NCBI GenBank assembly: GCA_947457565.1
Contig: CANGWH010000003.1
Span: forward strand, 1-64,000
DNA length: 64,000 bases
From: Flavobacteriales bacterium
GTDB taxonomy: Bacteria > Bacteroidota > Bacteroidia > NS11-12g > UBA955
Direction: 5' to 3'
Part shown: positions 1 through 10,850 of the stretch, piece after piece
Numbering within the stretch: the stretch's first letter is position 1
Layout: every line of letters begins with the position of its first letter
Position numbers and translations under genes: made by a program
Notes under the pieces: model-generated
The model's input: only the letters and a program-made list of their open reading frames with translations
What the model was told of the DNA's origin: nothing
Database searches by the model: none

Positions 1-1154
1 ATACCGAGACCTACAATGTATCGGTAAGAAATCAACCGGAAGTAAGTATCACAACGCCAGACCCCGCTCAGGCTTGCGAAGGAACCCCATTTGCAATACA
101 GAGTACAACTAAGTATGTTGGTAATAAGGTTCTTTGGTCCCTACAAAATCATCCCGACGGTTCATTGTCTGACGGTACAATTGATAATACAGGTTCTGAG
201 AATATTAGTTATACCCATGGAGTGGGTGATAAGGCTAAAGGTGGAGCTTATTTAAAAGTAACTACATTACCAATTACTAACGACGTATGCCCTCCAGTAA
301 GTGATAGCATTCAGATAATTTTACATCAATATCCCGATATCGATCCGTTGGTTAAGCAAGTGGGTTGTATTCCATTGATCACCAATTGGAGTACAATTGA
401 GAAAAGAGGTATTCCAGCCGGTCAATTAACCTATGCTTGGACCTTTGGAAATAGTGAAACTTCAACATTGCAAAATCCTGTAGGAATACCATATTCAGTT
501 CAAGGCAAGTATGATGTAACATTAACAGTAACAAATACTGCAGGTCCTTGTGCTACAACAGTGAGTTTACCGAATGGCGTAGAAGCGTATCCAATACCCA
601 AGGCATATTTCTCCACGGATCCACCATATCATACTACCGTTGCTTTACCCAAGTTTAGAATGATAAACCAAAGTACAATAGACGCAGTTCCATTTAGTCC
701 TACATTGAATTATAATTGGAATTTCGGTACTGGAAATGCTAACGATACATCTTCGGCGCGTGATCCAAGATTTGCTTATGGAAAAGATACTGCCTTGTAT
801 AACATTAAATTGATAGTTAGTTCTAATCATGGATGTTCAGATACATTTAATCAGAATGTTCATATTGGTCCAGACATTATCGTGTATATCCCTAACGTAT
901 TTACTCCGGATGAAGCGGGTCCTTCGAAAAACAATACATTTAATGTAACGGCTATGAATTTCAAAGCCTACAATTTGAAGATATTCAACCGTTGGGGTGA
1001 GAAGTTATATGAGACCGATGATTTGAATAAAGGTTGGAATGGTACATATAATGGAGCTGAATGTATGCAGGGTGTTTATGTATATAAAGTAGAAGTTGTA
1101 TCCTTTGAAGATAAGGTATATGAGTTCAATGGAACTGTAACGCTGTTGCGTTAA
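1..1154 (+). CDS. PKD-domain surface protein with T9SS type B (gliding-motility-associated) C-terminal sorting domain, 5'-truncated by the window
   Basis: Frame is open from nt 3 (TETYNVSVRNQPEVSITTPDPAQACEG...), so the ORF-track TTG start at 165 is an artefact. PKD-like 'YAWTFGNSETSTLQNPVGIPYSVQGKYDVTLTVTN'; C-terminus 'IPNVFTPDEAGPSKNNTFNVTAMNFKAYNLKIFNRWGEKLYETDDLNKGWNGTYNG...GVYVYKVEV' is typical type B CTD. Confidence 0.9.
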   Translation, partial: TETYNVSVRNQPEVSITTPDPAQACEGTPFAIQSTTKYVGNKVLWSLQNHPDGSLSDGTIDNTGSENISYTHGVGDKAKGGAYLKVTTLPITNDVCPPVSDSIQIILHQYPDIDPLVKQVGCIPLITNWSTIEKRGIPAGQLTYAWTFGNSETSTLQNPVGIPYSVQGKYDVTLTVTNTAGPCATTVSLPNGVEAYPIPKAYFSTDPPYHTTVALPKFRMINQSTIDAVPFSPTLNYNWNFGTGNANDTSSARDPRFAYGKDTALYNIKLIVSSNHGCSDTFNQNVHIGPDIIVYIPNVFTPDEAGPSKNNTFNVTAMNFKAYNLKIFNRWGEKLYETDDLNKGWNGTYNGAECMQGVYVYKVEVVSFEDKVYEFNGTVTLLR

Positions 1155-1167
1155 TCAAGCAATAATC

Positions 1168-1209
1168 AAAAGAAAAGGGTCGCTAAGTATTTAGCGACCC
1201 TTTTCTTTT
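1168..1209. terminator. Bidirectional intrinsic terminator
   Basis: Perfect 19-bp stem AAAAGAAAAGGGTCGCTAA/TTAGCGACCCTTTTCTTTT with 4-nt loop, between convergent genes; A-tract and T-tract on either side. Confidence 0.93.
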
Positions 1210-1250
1210 GCTATAAAAAATATATCCCTTGAGAGAAAATCCAGATACTG

Positions 1251-2243
1251 TTATTTACACAAAACCTGTTTGGCTTCCTCCAACAATAGGTTCTTATCAA
1301 CAGGAACAACGCCAGTTTTTTCGCAAACTAATCCACCGGCTAAATTGCTTATTTCGGCAATAATTGCACTTTTTAGGTTACAAGATAAACACAAAGCGGC
1401 CACGCTAATAACAGAGTCTCCAGCGCCGCTTACGTCAGATATATTGCGGATGTGGGCTGGTATATGATGGAAATTTACACCATCCTCAATAACCACACCG
1501 CGTTCACTTAAGGTTACCAATGTCATCGAATTGTTTAACGATGATTTCAATAACTTGATGGCCGATTCTACTGATTCTTTATCATCTAAATCAGATTCTA
1601 ATTTTAATCCTTCTTTTATTTCCTTTAAATTAGGTTTGAAAATTGTTACTTCTTTATAGGCTAGGAAGTTTGATTTTTTCGGATCAACAACGGTTGGGAT
1701 ATTTTTTTTCTTACATAATTCTATTAAAACACTAATGTTCTTAGAATGCAATACGCCTTTGTTGTAATCTTCAAAAATCACAACATCGATGTTATCTAAT
1801 TCTTCATTGAATTTTTGTTCTAGCAAAAAGCTATCAACAACATCTAAATCGTCAGTAATTTCATGATCGATCCTTAACAATTGATGATTATTCCCCAGAA
1901 CACGTGTTTTGGTGGTTGTTTTTCTTTTATCACTCTGCACTAACCCTGCTATACTAAGATTTTGAGCACGCATTATGGCCATTAAATCATCGCCTTCTTT
2001 GTCTGTGCCAATTACTGAGCATAATATAGGGGTTGCTCCCATGGCTTTGATATTTAAAGCTACATTTCCAGCTCCACCTAAACGATTTTCAAATCTATTT
2101 ACGTCAACCACGGGCACTGGAGCTTCTGGAGAAACGCGCTCTACCTTGCCGATTATATAACTATCTACCATAACATCCCCAATAATCAGGATGCGTTTTG
2201 TATTAAACTCTTCAAAAATGGATTCAAGTTGTTTCGAATTCAT
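1251..2243 (-). CDS. PfkB-family carbohydrate kinase, HldE/RfaE N-terminal-like (D-glycero-D-manno-heptose-7-phosphate kinase type)
   Basis: 'ILIIGDVMVDSYIIGKVERVSPEAPVPVVDVNRFENRLGGAGNVALNIKAMGA' and 'DVSGAGDSVISVAALCL' (PfkB GAGD motif). Kinase domain only. Confidence 0.85.
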   Translation of the reverse strand: MNSKQLESIFEEFNTKRILIIGDVMVDSYIIGKVERVSPEAPVPVVDVNRFENRLGGAGNVALNIKAMGATPILCSVIGTDKEGDDLMAIMRAQNLSIAGLVQSDKRKTTTKTRVLGNNHQLLRIDHEITDDLDVVDSFLLEQKFNEELDNIDVVIFEDYNKGVLHSKNISVLIELCKKKNIPTVVDPKKSNFLAYKEVTIFKPNLKEIKEGLKLESDLDDKESVESAIKLLKSSLNNSMTLVTLSERGVVIEDGVNFHHIPAHIRNISDVSGAGDSVISVAALCLSCNLKSAIIAEISNLAGGLVCEKTGVVPVDKNLLLEEAKQVLCK

Positions 2244-2263
2244 AGTTCAAAAATACGTTAATA

Positions 2264-3463
2264 TCAATCGATGAGTTTTGAAATAGCCATAGAAATTCTA
2301 TCGGCTGCAAGTTTTAAATTCTCTTCAGAAGTTGCGTAGGATAATCGAATGCAGTTTGGAATTCCAAAGGCGGCACCAGAAACGGTAGACACATACCCTT
2401 GCATTAATAAATACATGCATAAATCTTCAGCATTAGAAATAATTTCACCATCTATGGTTCTTTTTCCAAACAATCTTGATACATCCGGGAGCAGATAAAA
2501 AGCGCCTGCTGGTAAATTGCAGGAAATACCTGGTATTTTAGTTAACAACGAATGGAATAAATCTCTTCTTTGTTTAAATGTGTTTGCCATCGCTTTAACG
2601 GAATCTTGTGGGCCGTTTAACGCCTCTATGCTGGCAATTTGAGCAACAGAATTTGCCCCCGACGTCATTAAACCTTGAATTTTTTCGCATGCTTTTACAA
2701 TTTCTAAAGGACCCGCGACATACCCCATTCGCCAGCCTGTCATTGCATAACCTTTGGACATACCATTAACTACTACGGTTCGATCAAATACCTCAGGAAA
2801 TGAAGCTATTGAAACATGGGCACCGTTGTAATTTATCTTTTCATAGATTTCATCTGAGATAATTGTTACATCCGGAAATTCCTTTAAAACATAAACCCAA
2901 TCCAGTAATTCCGTATAATTCAAAACAGATCCGCTCGGATTACAAGGCGATGAAAATAATATTGCCTTGGTTTTATCTGTTATACACGATTTTAGTTGAT
3001 CAGCGGTTACTTTGAAGTCTTGTTCGGGGCCTGATTCTATAATAACGGGTATTCCACCTGCGTATTCTACAATAGATGGGTAACTAACCCAAAATGGTGC
3101 AGGAATTAAAACCTCGTCTCCTGGGTTAATTATAGACAATATAACATTCAGTATACTGTGTTTTGCACCATTACTTACCAGTATGCTCTCAGCTTTATAG
3201 GCTAATTTATTCTCCCTTTGCAATTTCTGTGCAATGGCCGTTCTTAACTCAGGAAATCCAGCTACCGGAGGGTAGTGCGTAAATCCATCCTTCATTGCCT
3301 TTGTTGCGGCCTCACAAATGTTGATTGGAGTATCGAAATCGGGTTCCCCAATACTTAAATTGATAACATCGACACCTTGGCTTTTTAATTCTCTTGACAA
3401 TTTGGTCATTGCCAATGTCTGACTCTCCGTAATTTCTGCTATTCGATGGCTAATGGATACCAT
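2264..3463 (-). CDS. Pyridoxal phosphate-dependent aminotransferase class I (aspartate aminotransferase type)
   Basis: 'SIGEPDFDTP', 'FSSPCNPSGSV', 'VVNGMSKGYAMTGWRMGYVAGP' PLP-lysine region. ORF-track start is TTG; an ATG lies at 3463. Confidence 0.9.
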   Translation of the reverse strand: MVSISHRIAEITESQTLAMTKLSRELKSQGVDVINLSIGEPDFDTPINICEAATKAMKDGFTHYPPVAGFPELRTAIAQKLQRENKLAYKAESILVSNGAKHSILNVILSIINPGDEVLIPAPFWVSYPSIVEYAGGIPVIIESGPEQDFKVTADQLKSCITDKTKAILFSSPCNPSGSVLNYTELLDWVYVLKEFPDVTIISDEIYEKINYNGAHVSIASFPEVFDRTVVVNGMSKGYAMTGWRMGYVAGPLEIVKACEKIQGLMTSGANSVAQIASIEALNGPQDSVKAMANTFKQRRDLFHSLLTKIPGISCNLPAGAFYLLPDVSRLFGKRTIDGEIISNAEDLCMYLLMQGYVSTVSGAAFGIPNCIRLSYATSEENLKLAADRISMAISKLID

Positions 3464-3587
3464 ATAATACAAACCTAATGGGATTTTTTGCTATTTCCAA
3501 TGAGTTTACAAAGCATTTATAAACGATATTACTATGCGGCCAAAGAATTAATCAAATTATCTAAAACTAATCCAATATTTTTGTTTT

Positions 3588-4826
3588 GTGAAGATCCTCT
3601 TCGTAGCGAATAGAATGCCATATCCACCGTTTCGTGGAGATAAATTGAAAATTTATAATCTAGCTAAAGAATTGTCGCTCAACAATGATTTATATTTAAT
3701 TACCATTGCAGAAAACGAGGAAGATGTTAATTCTATAGATGAATTATTACAGCCAAATAACACAGATACTGGGTTTGTAGGGCCTAGAGCAAATCCTTCA
3801 CGAAGAGTATTGTTTAAATCATTAACATGGATTTATAAGCCGAAATGGCATTCTGCACTTACTGCATTTTTAGGTTTATTATCAAAACGACCTCTGCAAG
3901 TAGCGTATTTCAGATCTACCTCGTTTAAAAAAAGGTTAAACGAGGTACTTCAAAACAATGAATTTGATGCGATTCATGTTCAGCATATTAGAATGGCCCA
4001 ATATTTTGAGTCATCCGTACCAACCAATGCCATATTAGATTTACCAGACGCCTTTAGTCTTTACTGGAAAAGAAGGGTAGAGGCCGCAAAAAATCCAGTG
4101 GAAAAGTGGTTTCGTAGTTTGGAGTATAAAAGACTAGTGGCTTATGAAAAACGAATTCTACCCAAATTCAATAAAGTATTGGTCTGTTCCGCGGAAGATC
4201 GAAAGTATTTAAATGAATTGGGAATTTTTAATGTTGATCTATTACCTAATGGAGTAAATATTAAAACTTTCGCGCCAAAGGGCACAGAATCAATTGTTTC
4301 CAACAGGATATTATTTACAGGTAATATGGATTATGCACCCAATGTGGATGCCGTTCAGTATTTTGTAGAAGATATATTCCCAATAATTTTAGAAAATGTC
4401 CCTTCTGCTGAATTTATCATTGCTGGACAAAGACCTGTAAAGGCGGTACTTGATTTAGCATCGAAATCAGTGAAAGTTACCGGTTTTGTTGAGAATTTAG
4501 CGGATGAATATGCAAAAGCTCATGTTGTAGTTTCTCCCTTGCGAATTGGTGCTGGGACACAAAATAAAGTGTTAGAAGCGTTAGCCATGAACCTAGCAGT
4601 AGTTTGTTCAAACGTTGGTTTTAAAGGTTTGGGTATATCGCATAATGAGGGAATACTCATGGCAGACAATTCAACCACCTTTGCAAATTCCGTTGTGGCT
4701 ATCCTACAGTCGGAAGAACTCAGAAAAAAACTAGGAGAAACCGGAGGCCAACATGTGAGAAATACATTTTCGTGGTCCGCAGTTTCAAATCAATTACTAG
4801 AGCATTTTAATTCCATTAAAAAATGA
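3588..4826 (+). CDS. Glycosyltransferase, TIGR03087/stp1-like sugar transferase (GT4 type)
   Basis: 'MKILFVANRMPYPPFRGDKLKIYNLAKELS', 'FTGNMDYAPNVDAVQYFVEDIFPII', 'SPLRIGAGTQNKVLEALAMNLAVV'; GTG start. Confidence 0.8.
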   Translation: MKILFVANRMPYPPFRGDKLKIYNLAKELSLNNDLYLITIAENEEDVNSIDELLQPNNTDTGFVGPRANPSRRVLFKSLTWIYKPKWHSALTAFLGLLSKRPLQVAYFRSTSFKKRLNEVLQNNEFDAIHVQHIRMAQYFESSVPTNAILDLPDAFSLYWKRRVEAAKNPVEKWFRSLEYKRLVAYEKRILPKFNKVLVCSAEDRKYLNELGIFNVDLLPNGVNIKTFAPKGTESIVSNRILFTGNMDYAPNVDAVQYFVEDIFPIILENVPSAEFIIAGQRPVKAVLDLASKSVKVTGFVENLADEYAKAHVVVSPLRIGAGTQNKVLEALAMNLAVVCSNVGFKGLGISHNEGILMADNSTTFANSVVAILQSEELRKKLGETGGQHVRNTFSWSAVSNQLLEHFNSIKK

Positions 4827-7800
4827 AAAAGAAATATATCAGTTTATTAGTAACAGGTTTGGTATTAACGCCTGCATTTTCGCAAAAATCGGCAGCTAAA
4901 GTTAATCCAACAGTAAAATCATCTGGGGTTTCAGATTCCTTATTGAAGCCTATTTTAAATCAAGTTAACTTCCGAATGATTGGTCCAGCCACTACAAGCG
5001 GAAGAATCGTTGATATTGCAGTAAACCCACTTAATACATCGGAATACTACCTAGCGGCAGCGTACGGTGGAGTTTGGAAAACTACCAATGCTGGTACTAC
5101 GTATAAGCCGATATTTGATAGTTATGGAACTCAAAGTATTGGTTGCCTTGCAATTGATACAAAAAACCCAAATGTTGTTTGGGTTGGCACCGGGGAAAAC
5201 AATAATCAACGCAGTGTGGGTTATGGCAACGGTATATATAGAAGTTTGGATGGTGGTAAATCCTTTCAAAATATGGGATTGAAATTATCTGAACATATCG
5301 GGATGATTAAAATTGATCCAACCAATTCTAATAGAGTGTGGGTGGCTGTTTATGGTCCAGTTTGGAAAGAAGGCGGCGAAAGAGGATTGTATTTAACAGA
5401 AGATGGTGGTAAAAGTTGGAACAGGATTTATCATGTATCCGATAAAACTGGATGCAATGAAGTTCATCTTGATCCAACGATGAATGGAACAATTTATGCG
5501 ACTTTTCATCAGCGAATTCGACATGAATGGACTTATTTAGGGGGTGGGCCAGAATCAGCGTTGTATAAAAGTTCAGATAATGGAAAGTCTTGGAAAAAAC
5601 TATCTGCGGGTCTTCCAGGAGGCGATGTTGGAAGAATAACAGTGGCAACTTCGGCATTAAAAGCAGGGCTCGTCTATGCAATGGTAGAAGCGGAAGAGGG
5701 TAAAGGTGGCATTTTTATTAGTTACGATTATGGTGAAAGTTGGACAAAGCAAAATGGCTTTTTTACGGCTGGTAATTATTACCAGGAAATTTTCACGGAT
5801 CCTACAAATGCCAACCGCTTGTTTATTATGGATACTTATTTAAAAGTGTCGGATGATGGCGGAAAAACCTTAAGAAATGCTGGAGAAACCAATAAACATG
5901 TGGATAATCATGCTATATGGATTAACCCAAACAATGCTTCTCATTGGTTAGTAGGTTGCGATGGTGGTTTATATGAAACGTTTGATAATGCACAACAATG
6001 GAATTTTAAAGATAATATTTCCATTACCCAATTTTATCGCGCTTCAGTAGATAATGCTAAGCCGTTTTATAATATCTATGGTGGGACTCAAGATAACAAT
6101 ACATTGGGTGGACCATCACGAAATAATTCGGCAAACGGAATTAGCAATGACGATTGGTTTGTAACGGTTGGTGGAGATGGCTTTAAATCGCAAGTAGACC
6201 CATCTAATCCCAATATTGTCTATAGTCAATGGCAATACGGTGGTTTGGTTCGATTTGATAAAGCAACAGGCGAAGCAGTTGATATCAAACCAACAGCAGG
6301 TGTTTACGAGGCGCCATTACGATGGAATTGGGATGCTCCATTGATAATTTCTCGTAGCAATCCAAAGGTATTGTATTTTGCTGCGAATAGAGTTTTTAAA
6401 AGTGAAGACAGAGGGGATTCTTGGACGCCCATAAGTGGTGATTTATCCAGAGGAATTGATCGTAATACCTTGCCAGTAATGGGGAAAGTGTGGGGTATTA
6501 ATGCAGTAGTGAAAAATCAAAGTACCAGCATTTACGGTAATATTACTTCTCTAAGTGAAGGGAAGAATGGCGAGTTATATGCAGGCACGGATGACGGACT
6601 AGTATGGGTAAAACAAGCAAATAGCAATAATTGGATTAAGCTCAGTGTTGATCATGCGGGTGAAATGATATTTCCCGAGGCGCCCAAAGGTGAAAGCAAT
6701 GGAGTAGGGCACCCTTTTGTTTCTATGGTTTACGCTTCTCCAAACTCAGGGAATGTATATGTAGTTTTAGATCATCATCGATATGGCGATTTTAAACCGT
6801 ATGTGTACAAGAAGTCAGCAAATTCAACATGGGTGAAAATCACTAAAGGTTTGCCAGAAAATGGCCCGGTTAAGACTATAATTGAAGACTTTAAAGATCC
6901 GGAGATGGTTTTGGTGGGTACCGAATTTGGATTGCATATTAGTTTTAATGGCGGTCAACAATTTCATGCTTGGCAGGGTGGATTGCCGCCAATCGCGATA
7001 AAAGATATGGTTTTCCAAGAAACAGAGGATGATTTGGTGTTAGCTACATTTGGAAGAGGTTTTGCTGTTTGTGACGAATATCAGAAACTTAGAGAGTATA
7101 AATCGTATATAGCTGAAATCAATCCAGAAATCAAAAATCATGTGTTGCCAATTTCTCCTGTAAAATTATTCATTCCATCAACTCCATTAGGTGGATCTGG
7201 AAATGGGTATAAAGGAGCCTCTCGATTCTCCGCGCCAAATCCGAATGTAGGGGCAATGATTTACTACATGTTCGATAAAGAATTTTCAACTATTGAAAGC
7301 CGAAGAAAGAAACGCGAAGAAGCCGCCACAAAATCTCCATTAACATTAATCTATCCAGCTAAAGATTCAATAGTGGCAGAATCCAACGAAATGGCATCGA
7401 AAGCGTTTATGGTTATTCGTAGTTCTGCAGAAATAACCGATAATAATACCGTAGCTAAATTCCCTATAACTATTAGCAAGGGTTTATCTAAAATTGAATG
7501 GAACTTACGTTATTCCGATCCATCGATTCCTGTTAATACAACGAAGAATTTCCAAACAGGTTGGGGGCCTTATGTGTCGGAAGGAACCTATTATGCTTCG
7601 TTAGAATGGATAGATTATTCAAATACAGGCGCAGGAAAGGTTTCCACCTCTGGGTACAATGAAATAAAGGTTGAATATCTTTTACAACCAAGTATTCCAT
7701 TTGTGGCTAAAGAAGAAAGACAAAAACAAATTCAACAAATATTCGAAACTAAACAAACGTTAACCGTTTTAAACAATAGATTTTCTGAAGCACAACAAGG

Positions 7801-8152
7801 GATTTATGCAATGACTAATGCTGCCGAAATATCAAATTCGAACAGCAGAGATTTCGCCAAAGTATCTTTTGATTTACAACAAGTGCTTAATCAAATAAAA
7901 TTAAAATTGGATGGTAACGGTGCATTGGCTTCGGAAGAGTTTGAGACCACAGAGAGTCTGAACGATTTGTTTAATTCAACGTACTATTCTTGTTTTGATG
8001 CGTTAAATGCTCCAACTAAGACACATTTACAGAAATTAACCATGGTAAATACAGAAATACAGAATTTAAACAAGCAGTTGGATTCACTAGTTTTGCAATA
8101 CAACACGATGGCGAAAGAATACCCCAGTGTTGGGTTACCGATATTAAAATAA
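4823..8152 (+). CDS. BNR/sortilin-VPS10-like beta-propeller glycosyl hydrolase-type exported protein
   Basis: Signal peptide; repeated 'SxDxGKSW' motifs ('TEDGGKSWNRIYH', 'SSDNGKSWKKLS', 'SEDRGDSWTPIS'). ATGA overlap with the upstream gene. No recognisable T9SS CTD. Confidence 0.82.
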   Translation: MKKKYISLLVTGLVLTPAFSQKSAAKVNPTVKSSGVSDSLLKPILNQVNFRMIGPATTSGRIVDIAVNPLNTSEYYLAAAYGGVWKTTNAGTTYKPIFDSYGTQSIGCLAIDTKNPNVVWVGTGENNNQRSVGYGNGIYRSLDGGKSFQNMGLKLSEHIGMIKIDPTNSNRVWVAVYGPVWKEGGERGLYLTEDGGKSWNRIYHVSDKTGCNEVHLDPTMNGTIYATFHQRIRHEWTYLGGGPESALYKSSDNGKSWKKLSAGLPGGDVGRITVATSALKAGLVYAMVEAEEGKGGIFISYDYGESWTKQNGFFTAGNYYQEIFTDPTNANRLFIMDTYLKVSDDGGKTLRNAGETNKHVDNHAIWINPNNASHWLVGCDGGLYETFDNAQQWNFKDNISITQFYRASVDNAKPFYNIYGGTQDNNTLGGPSRNNSANGISNDDWFVTVGGDGFKSQVDPSNPNIVYSQWQYGGLVRFDKATGEAVDIKPTAGVYEAPLRWNWDAPLIISRSNPKVLYFAANRVFKSEDRGDSWTPISGDLSRGIDRNTLPVMGKVWGINAVVKNQSTSIYGNITSLSEGKNGELYAGTDDGLVWVKQANSNNWIKLSVDHAGEMIFPEAPKGESNGVGHPFVSMVYASPNSGNVYVVLDHHRYGDFKPYVYKKSANSTWVKITKGLPENGPVKTIIEDFKDPEMVLVGTEFGLHISFNGGQQFHAWQGGLPPIAIKDMVFQETEDDLVLATFGRGFAVCDEYQKLREYKSYIAEINPEIKNHVLPISPVKLFIPSTPLGGSGNGYKGASRFSAPNPNVGAMIYYMFDKEFSTIESRRKKREEAATKSPLTLIYPAKDSIVAESNEMASKAFMVIRSSAEITDNNTVAKFPITISKGLSKIEWNLRYSDPSIPVNTTKNFQTGWGPYVSEGTYYASLEWIDYSNTGAGKVSTSGYNEIKVEYLLQPSIPFVAKEERQKQIQQIFETKQTLTVLNNRFSEAQQGIYAMTNAAEISNSNSRDFAKVSFDLQQVLNQIKLKLDGNGALASEEFETTESLNDLFNSTYYSCFDALNAPTKTHLQKLTMVNTEIQNLNKQLDSLVLQYNTMAKEYPSVGLPILK

Positions 8153-8223
8153 GACTGTAGATATCCAGCTTTATATTCTTATAAGTGTGTTTTCCTAATA
8201 TAGATTGACACATCAAAATAACA

Positions 8224-8253
8224 AAAAAGGCCATCCGATTGGATGGCCTTTTT
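8224..8253. terminator. Bidirectional intrinsic terminator
   Basis: AAAAAGGCCATCC-GATT-GGATGGCCTTTTT perfect stem between convergent genes. Confidence 0.92.
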
Positions 8254-8272
8254 AATGTTGAAATTAGTAATA

Positions 8273-10735
8273 TTATTTTTTTGCCTTGCAGCAAGCGTCG
8301 CCTTTGCTACAAGTCTTTTCATTATCCTCTTTGCAAGCAGGCTCATTAGAACAACCGTTTGCAGGCTCTTTATCCTTGCAGCAATTCGATGTACCAATGT
8401 ATTTACCATTAACATCGTAATTGGCTAAACAAGCTGCCTTTTCTTCTGTAGAACAACCCATAGAATCACAATAATTAGCGCATTGTTCTTTAGTCATCGT
8501 TGCGCATTTGCCCATATCGCATTTATTGGCAGCTGAGCAGTTGCTGCCATTCATAGAACATTCAACGGCAGGTTTGCAATTTTGAGAGCTCTTGGCATTT
8601 CCAAAAGTTTTTCCTGCAATAAATGGAGCGATTACTAAAGACACAATCGACATCAATTTAATAAGGATGTTCATGGATGGTCCGGAAGTATCTTTAAATG
8701 GATCACCCACAGTATCGCCAGTTACAGAAGCTTTGTGTGGTTCAGATTTTTTATAGAACGTTTCGCCATTGATTACAACGCCTTTTTCAAATGACTTTTT
8801 AGCGTTATCCCATGCACCGCCAGCATTACTTTGGAAGATACCCATCAAAACGCCCGAAACAGTTACACCGGCAAGTAATCCACCCAAAACTTCAGGACCA
8901 AAAATAAATCCTACAATAACAGGGGTAATTAAAGCTATAGCACCGGGTAACAACATTTCACGAATAGATGCTTTTGTAGAGATAGCAACACATTTTTCGT
9001 ATTCTGGTTGCGCTTGATATTCCATGATACCAGGGATTTCACGGAACTGTCTACGAACTTCATTTACCATATCCATGGCGGCTCTACCTACAGCGGCAAT
9101 GGCTAAAGAAGAGAAAATGAAAGGAATCATACCCCCAACAAACAAACCAGCCAATACATCAGCTTTATAAATATCAATGGCAGTAATTCCAGAAATACCT
9201 ACGAAAGCAGCAAATAAAGCTAATGATGTTAACGCCGCAGAGGCAATAGCAAATCCTTTACCTGTAGCGGCAGTTGTATTTCCTACAGCATCTAAATTGT
9301 CCGTTCTTCCACGAACCTCTTCGGGTAATTGACTCATTTCAGCGATACCACCAGCATTATCGGCAATAGGCCCAAAGGCATCGATAGCTAACTGCATAGC
9401 TGTGGTTGCCATCATACCTGCAGCAGCAATAGATACACCATACAATCCAGCAAAATAATAAGATCCCATGATTCCACCAGCCAATACAAGAATTGGCAAT
9501 ACCGTTGATTCCATCCCTACACTTAAACCTCCAATGATGTTGGTTGCATGACCAGTTCCAGATTGTTTAACGATTGATAAAACTGGACGTTTGCCCATTG
9601 CTGTGTAATACTCTGTAATGATACTCATTAATGTACCTACCATTAAACCAACAACAATTGCAGCAAAAACACCACCACGAGTGAAGTCGGCCCCACGCGC
9701 TGGGTTAAACCAACTAAGATTTTCAGGCAATAAATAATAAACCACGAAATAGGATGCAATACCGGTAAGCACAATAGAAGACCAGTTACCTAAGTTCAAT
9801 GCATTTTGAACGCTATCTGTTTCGTTTTTAACTTTAACGAACCATGTACCCACAATGGAGAAAATCAAGCCCAAGCCAGCAATCACCATAGGAAGTAGAA
9901 TAGGGGATAAGCCATTGAAATTATCAACTGCTTTGATCTCTTGACCCAATACCATTGTGGCCAAAATTGTAGCTACATAGGAACCAAATAAATCAGCGCC
10001 CATACCGGCAACGTCACCTACGTTGTCGCCTACGTTGTCAGCAATAGTTGCAGGGTTTCTAACATCGTCTTCTGGGATACCTGCTTCAACTTTACCTACT
10101 AAGTCAGCACCAACATCGGCTGCTTTTGTATAAATTCCACCACCAACACGAGCAAATAAAGCAATACTTTCAGCGCCCAAAGAAAAACCAGCTAAAACTT
10201 CAATTGCTGTTTTCATCTCGTCGCTATTAATTTCAGTTACATTAAATACTTGTAAAAAAACAATAAATAACGAACCCAGTCCAATTACAGCAAGTCCAGC
10301 AACCCCTAATCCCATAACCGTACCACCATTGAAAGAAACCTTCAATGCTTGAGCTAAACTTGTACGAGCCGCCTGAGTGGTTCTAACGTTTGCTTTGGTT
10401 GCAATGTTCATGCCGATATAACCTGCGAATGCCGATAATACCGCGCCGATAATAAAGGAAATTGCGATGATAGGACTCGAATGAATCGGGTGTTCGGCAG
10501 TGCCTTTAAATGTTCCAGACCAAGCCAATAAAATCGCGGCAATAACCACGAAATAACTTAGAATTTTCCATTCGGCTCGTAAAAATGCCATTGCCCCGCG
10601 TGCAATGAATCCCGCCAATCGCTGCATGTTGTCATCACCTGCATCTTGTTTACTAACCCATGCGCTTTTGATGGCCATAACAATAAGACCAACTACACCA
10701 AGCAAGGGAATTAAATAAAGAATTGTATCTTTCAT
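8273..10735 (-). CDS. hppA: Membrane-bound ion-translocating pyrophosphatase (H+/Na+-PPase) with Cys-rich C-terminal extension
   Basis: '[56 protein letters not shown]' signature, '[16 protein letters not shown]', '[12 protein letters not shown]'. The last ~108 aa contain 16 Cys. ATG at 10735 preferred to the TTG at 10753. Confidence 0.96.
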   Translation of the reverse strand: MKDTILYLIPLLGVVGLIVMAIKSAWVSKQDAGDDNMQRLAGFIARGAMAFLRAEWKILSYFVVIAAILLAWSGTFKGTAEHPIHSSPIIAISFIIGAVLSAFAGYIGMNIATKANVRTTQAARTSLAQALKVSFNGGTVMGLGVAGLAVIGLGSLFIVFLQVFNVTEINSDEMKTAIEVLAGFSLGAESIALFARVGGGIYTKAADVGADLVGKVEAGIPEDDVRNPATIADNVGDNVGDVAGMGADLFGSYVATILATMVLGQEIKAVDNFNGLSPILLPMVIAGLGLIFSIVGTWFVKVKNETDSVQNALNLGNWSSIVLTGIASYFVVYYLLPENLSWFNPARGADFTRGGVFAAIVVGLMVGTLMSIITEYYTAMGKRPVLSIVKQSGTGHATNIIGGLSVGMESTVLPILVLAGGIMGSYYFAGLYGVSIAAAGMMATTAMQLAIDAFGPIADNAGGIAEMSQLPEEVRGRTDNLDAVGNTTAATGKGFAIASAALTSLALFAAFVGISGITAIDIYKADVLAGLFVGGMIPFIFSSLAIAAVGRAAMDMVNEVRRQFREIPGIMEYQAQPEYEKCVAISTKASIREMLLPGAIALITPVIVGFIFGPEVLGGLLAGVTVSGVLMGIFQSNAGGAWDNAKKSFEKGVVINGETFYKKSEPHKASVTGDTVGDPFKDTSGPSMNILIKLMSIVSLVIAPFIAGKTFGNAKSSQNCKPAVECSMNGSNCSAANKCDMGKCATMTKEQCANYCDSMGCSTEEKAACLANYDVNGKYIGTSNCCKDKEPANGCSNEPACKEDNEKTCSKGDACCKAKK

Positions 10736-10850
10736 AAATACTAATTGTTGCAAAAATAAGTCCGCGAAAATAACGATTATTAACAGATTTTCGCAATGAG
10801 TATTTGCGAATACGGTATAATTGTTTTTTAGTTCAATAAAGCCAGTTAAA

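Noticed and set aside
165-1154. ORF-track start at 165 for the first CDS
   Set aside because: It is a TTG in a frame open to the window edge with the same PKD-protein character; the gene starts outside the window.
5328-5681. Minus-strand ORF of 117 aa inside the BNR-protein gene
   Set aside because: Antisense to a convincing long CDS, no recognisable domain; a shadow ORF. The same applies to 47944-48288, 47042-47377, 32477-32806, 31897-32208, 27354-27638, 16350-16664, 36599-36880 and most other short ORFs in the track.
8179-8415. Minus-strand 78-aa and plus-strand 61-aa ORFs around the end of hppA
   Set aside because: They overlap the Cys-rich tail in other frames. The hppA frame is favoured because it is uninterrupted from the pyrophosphatase signature through to a stop just before the terminator.
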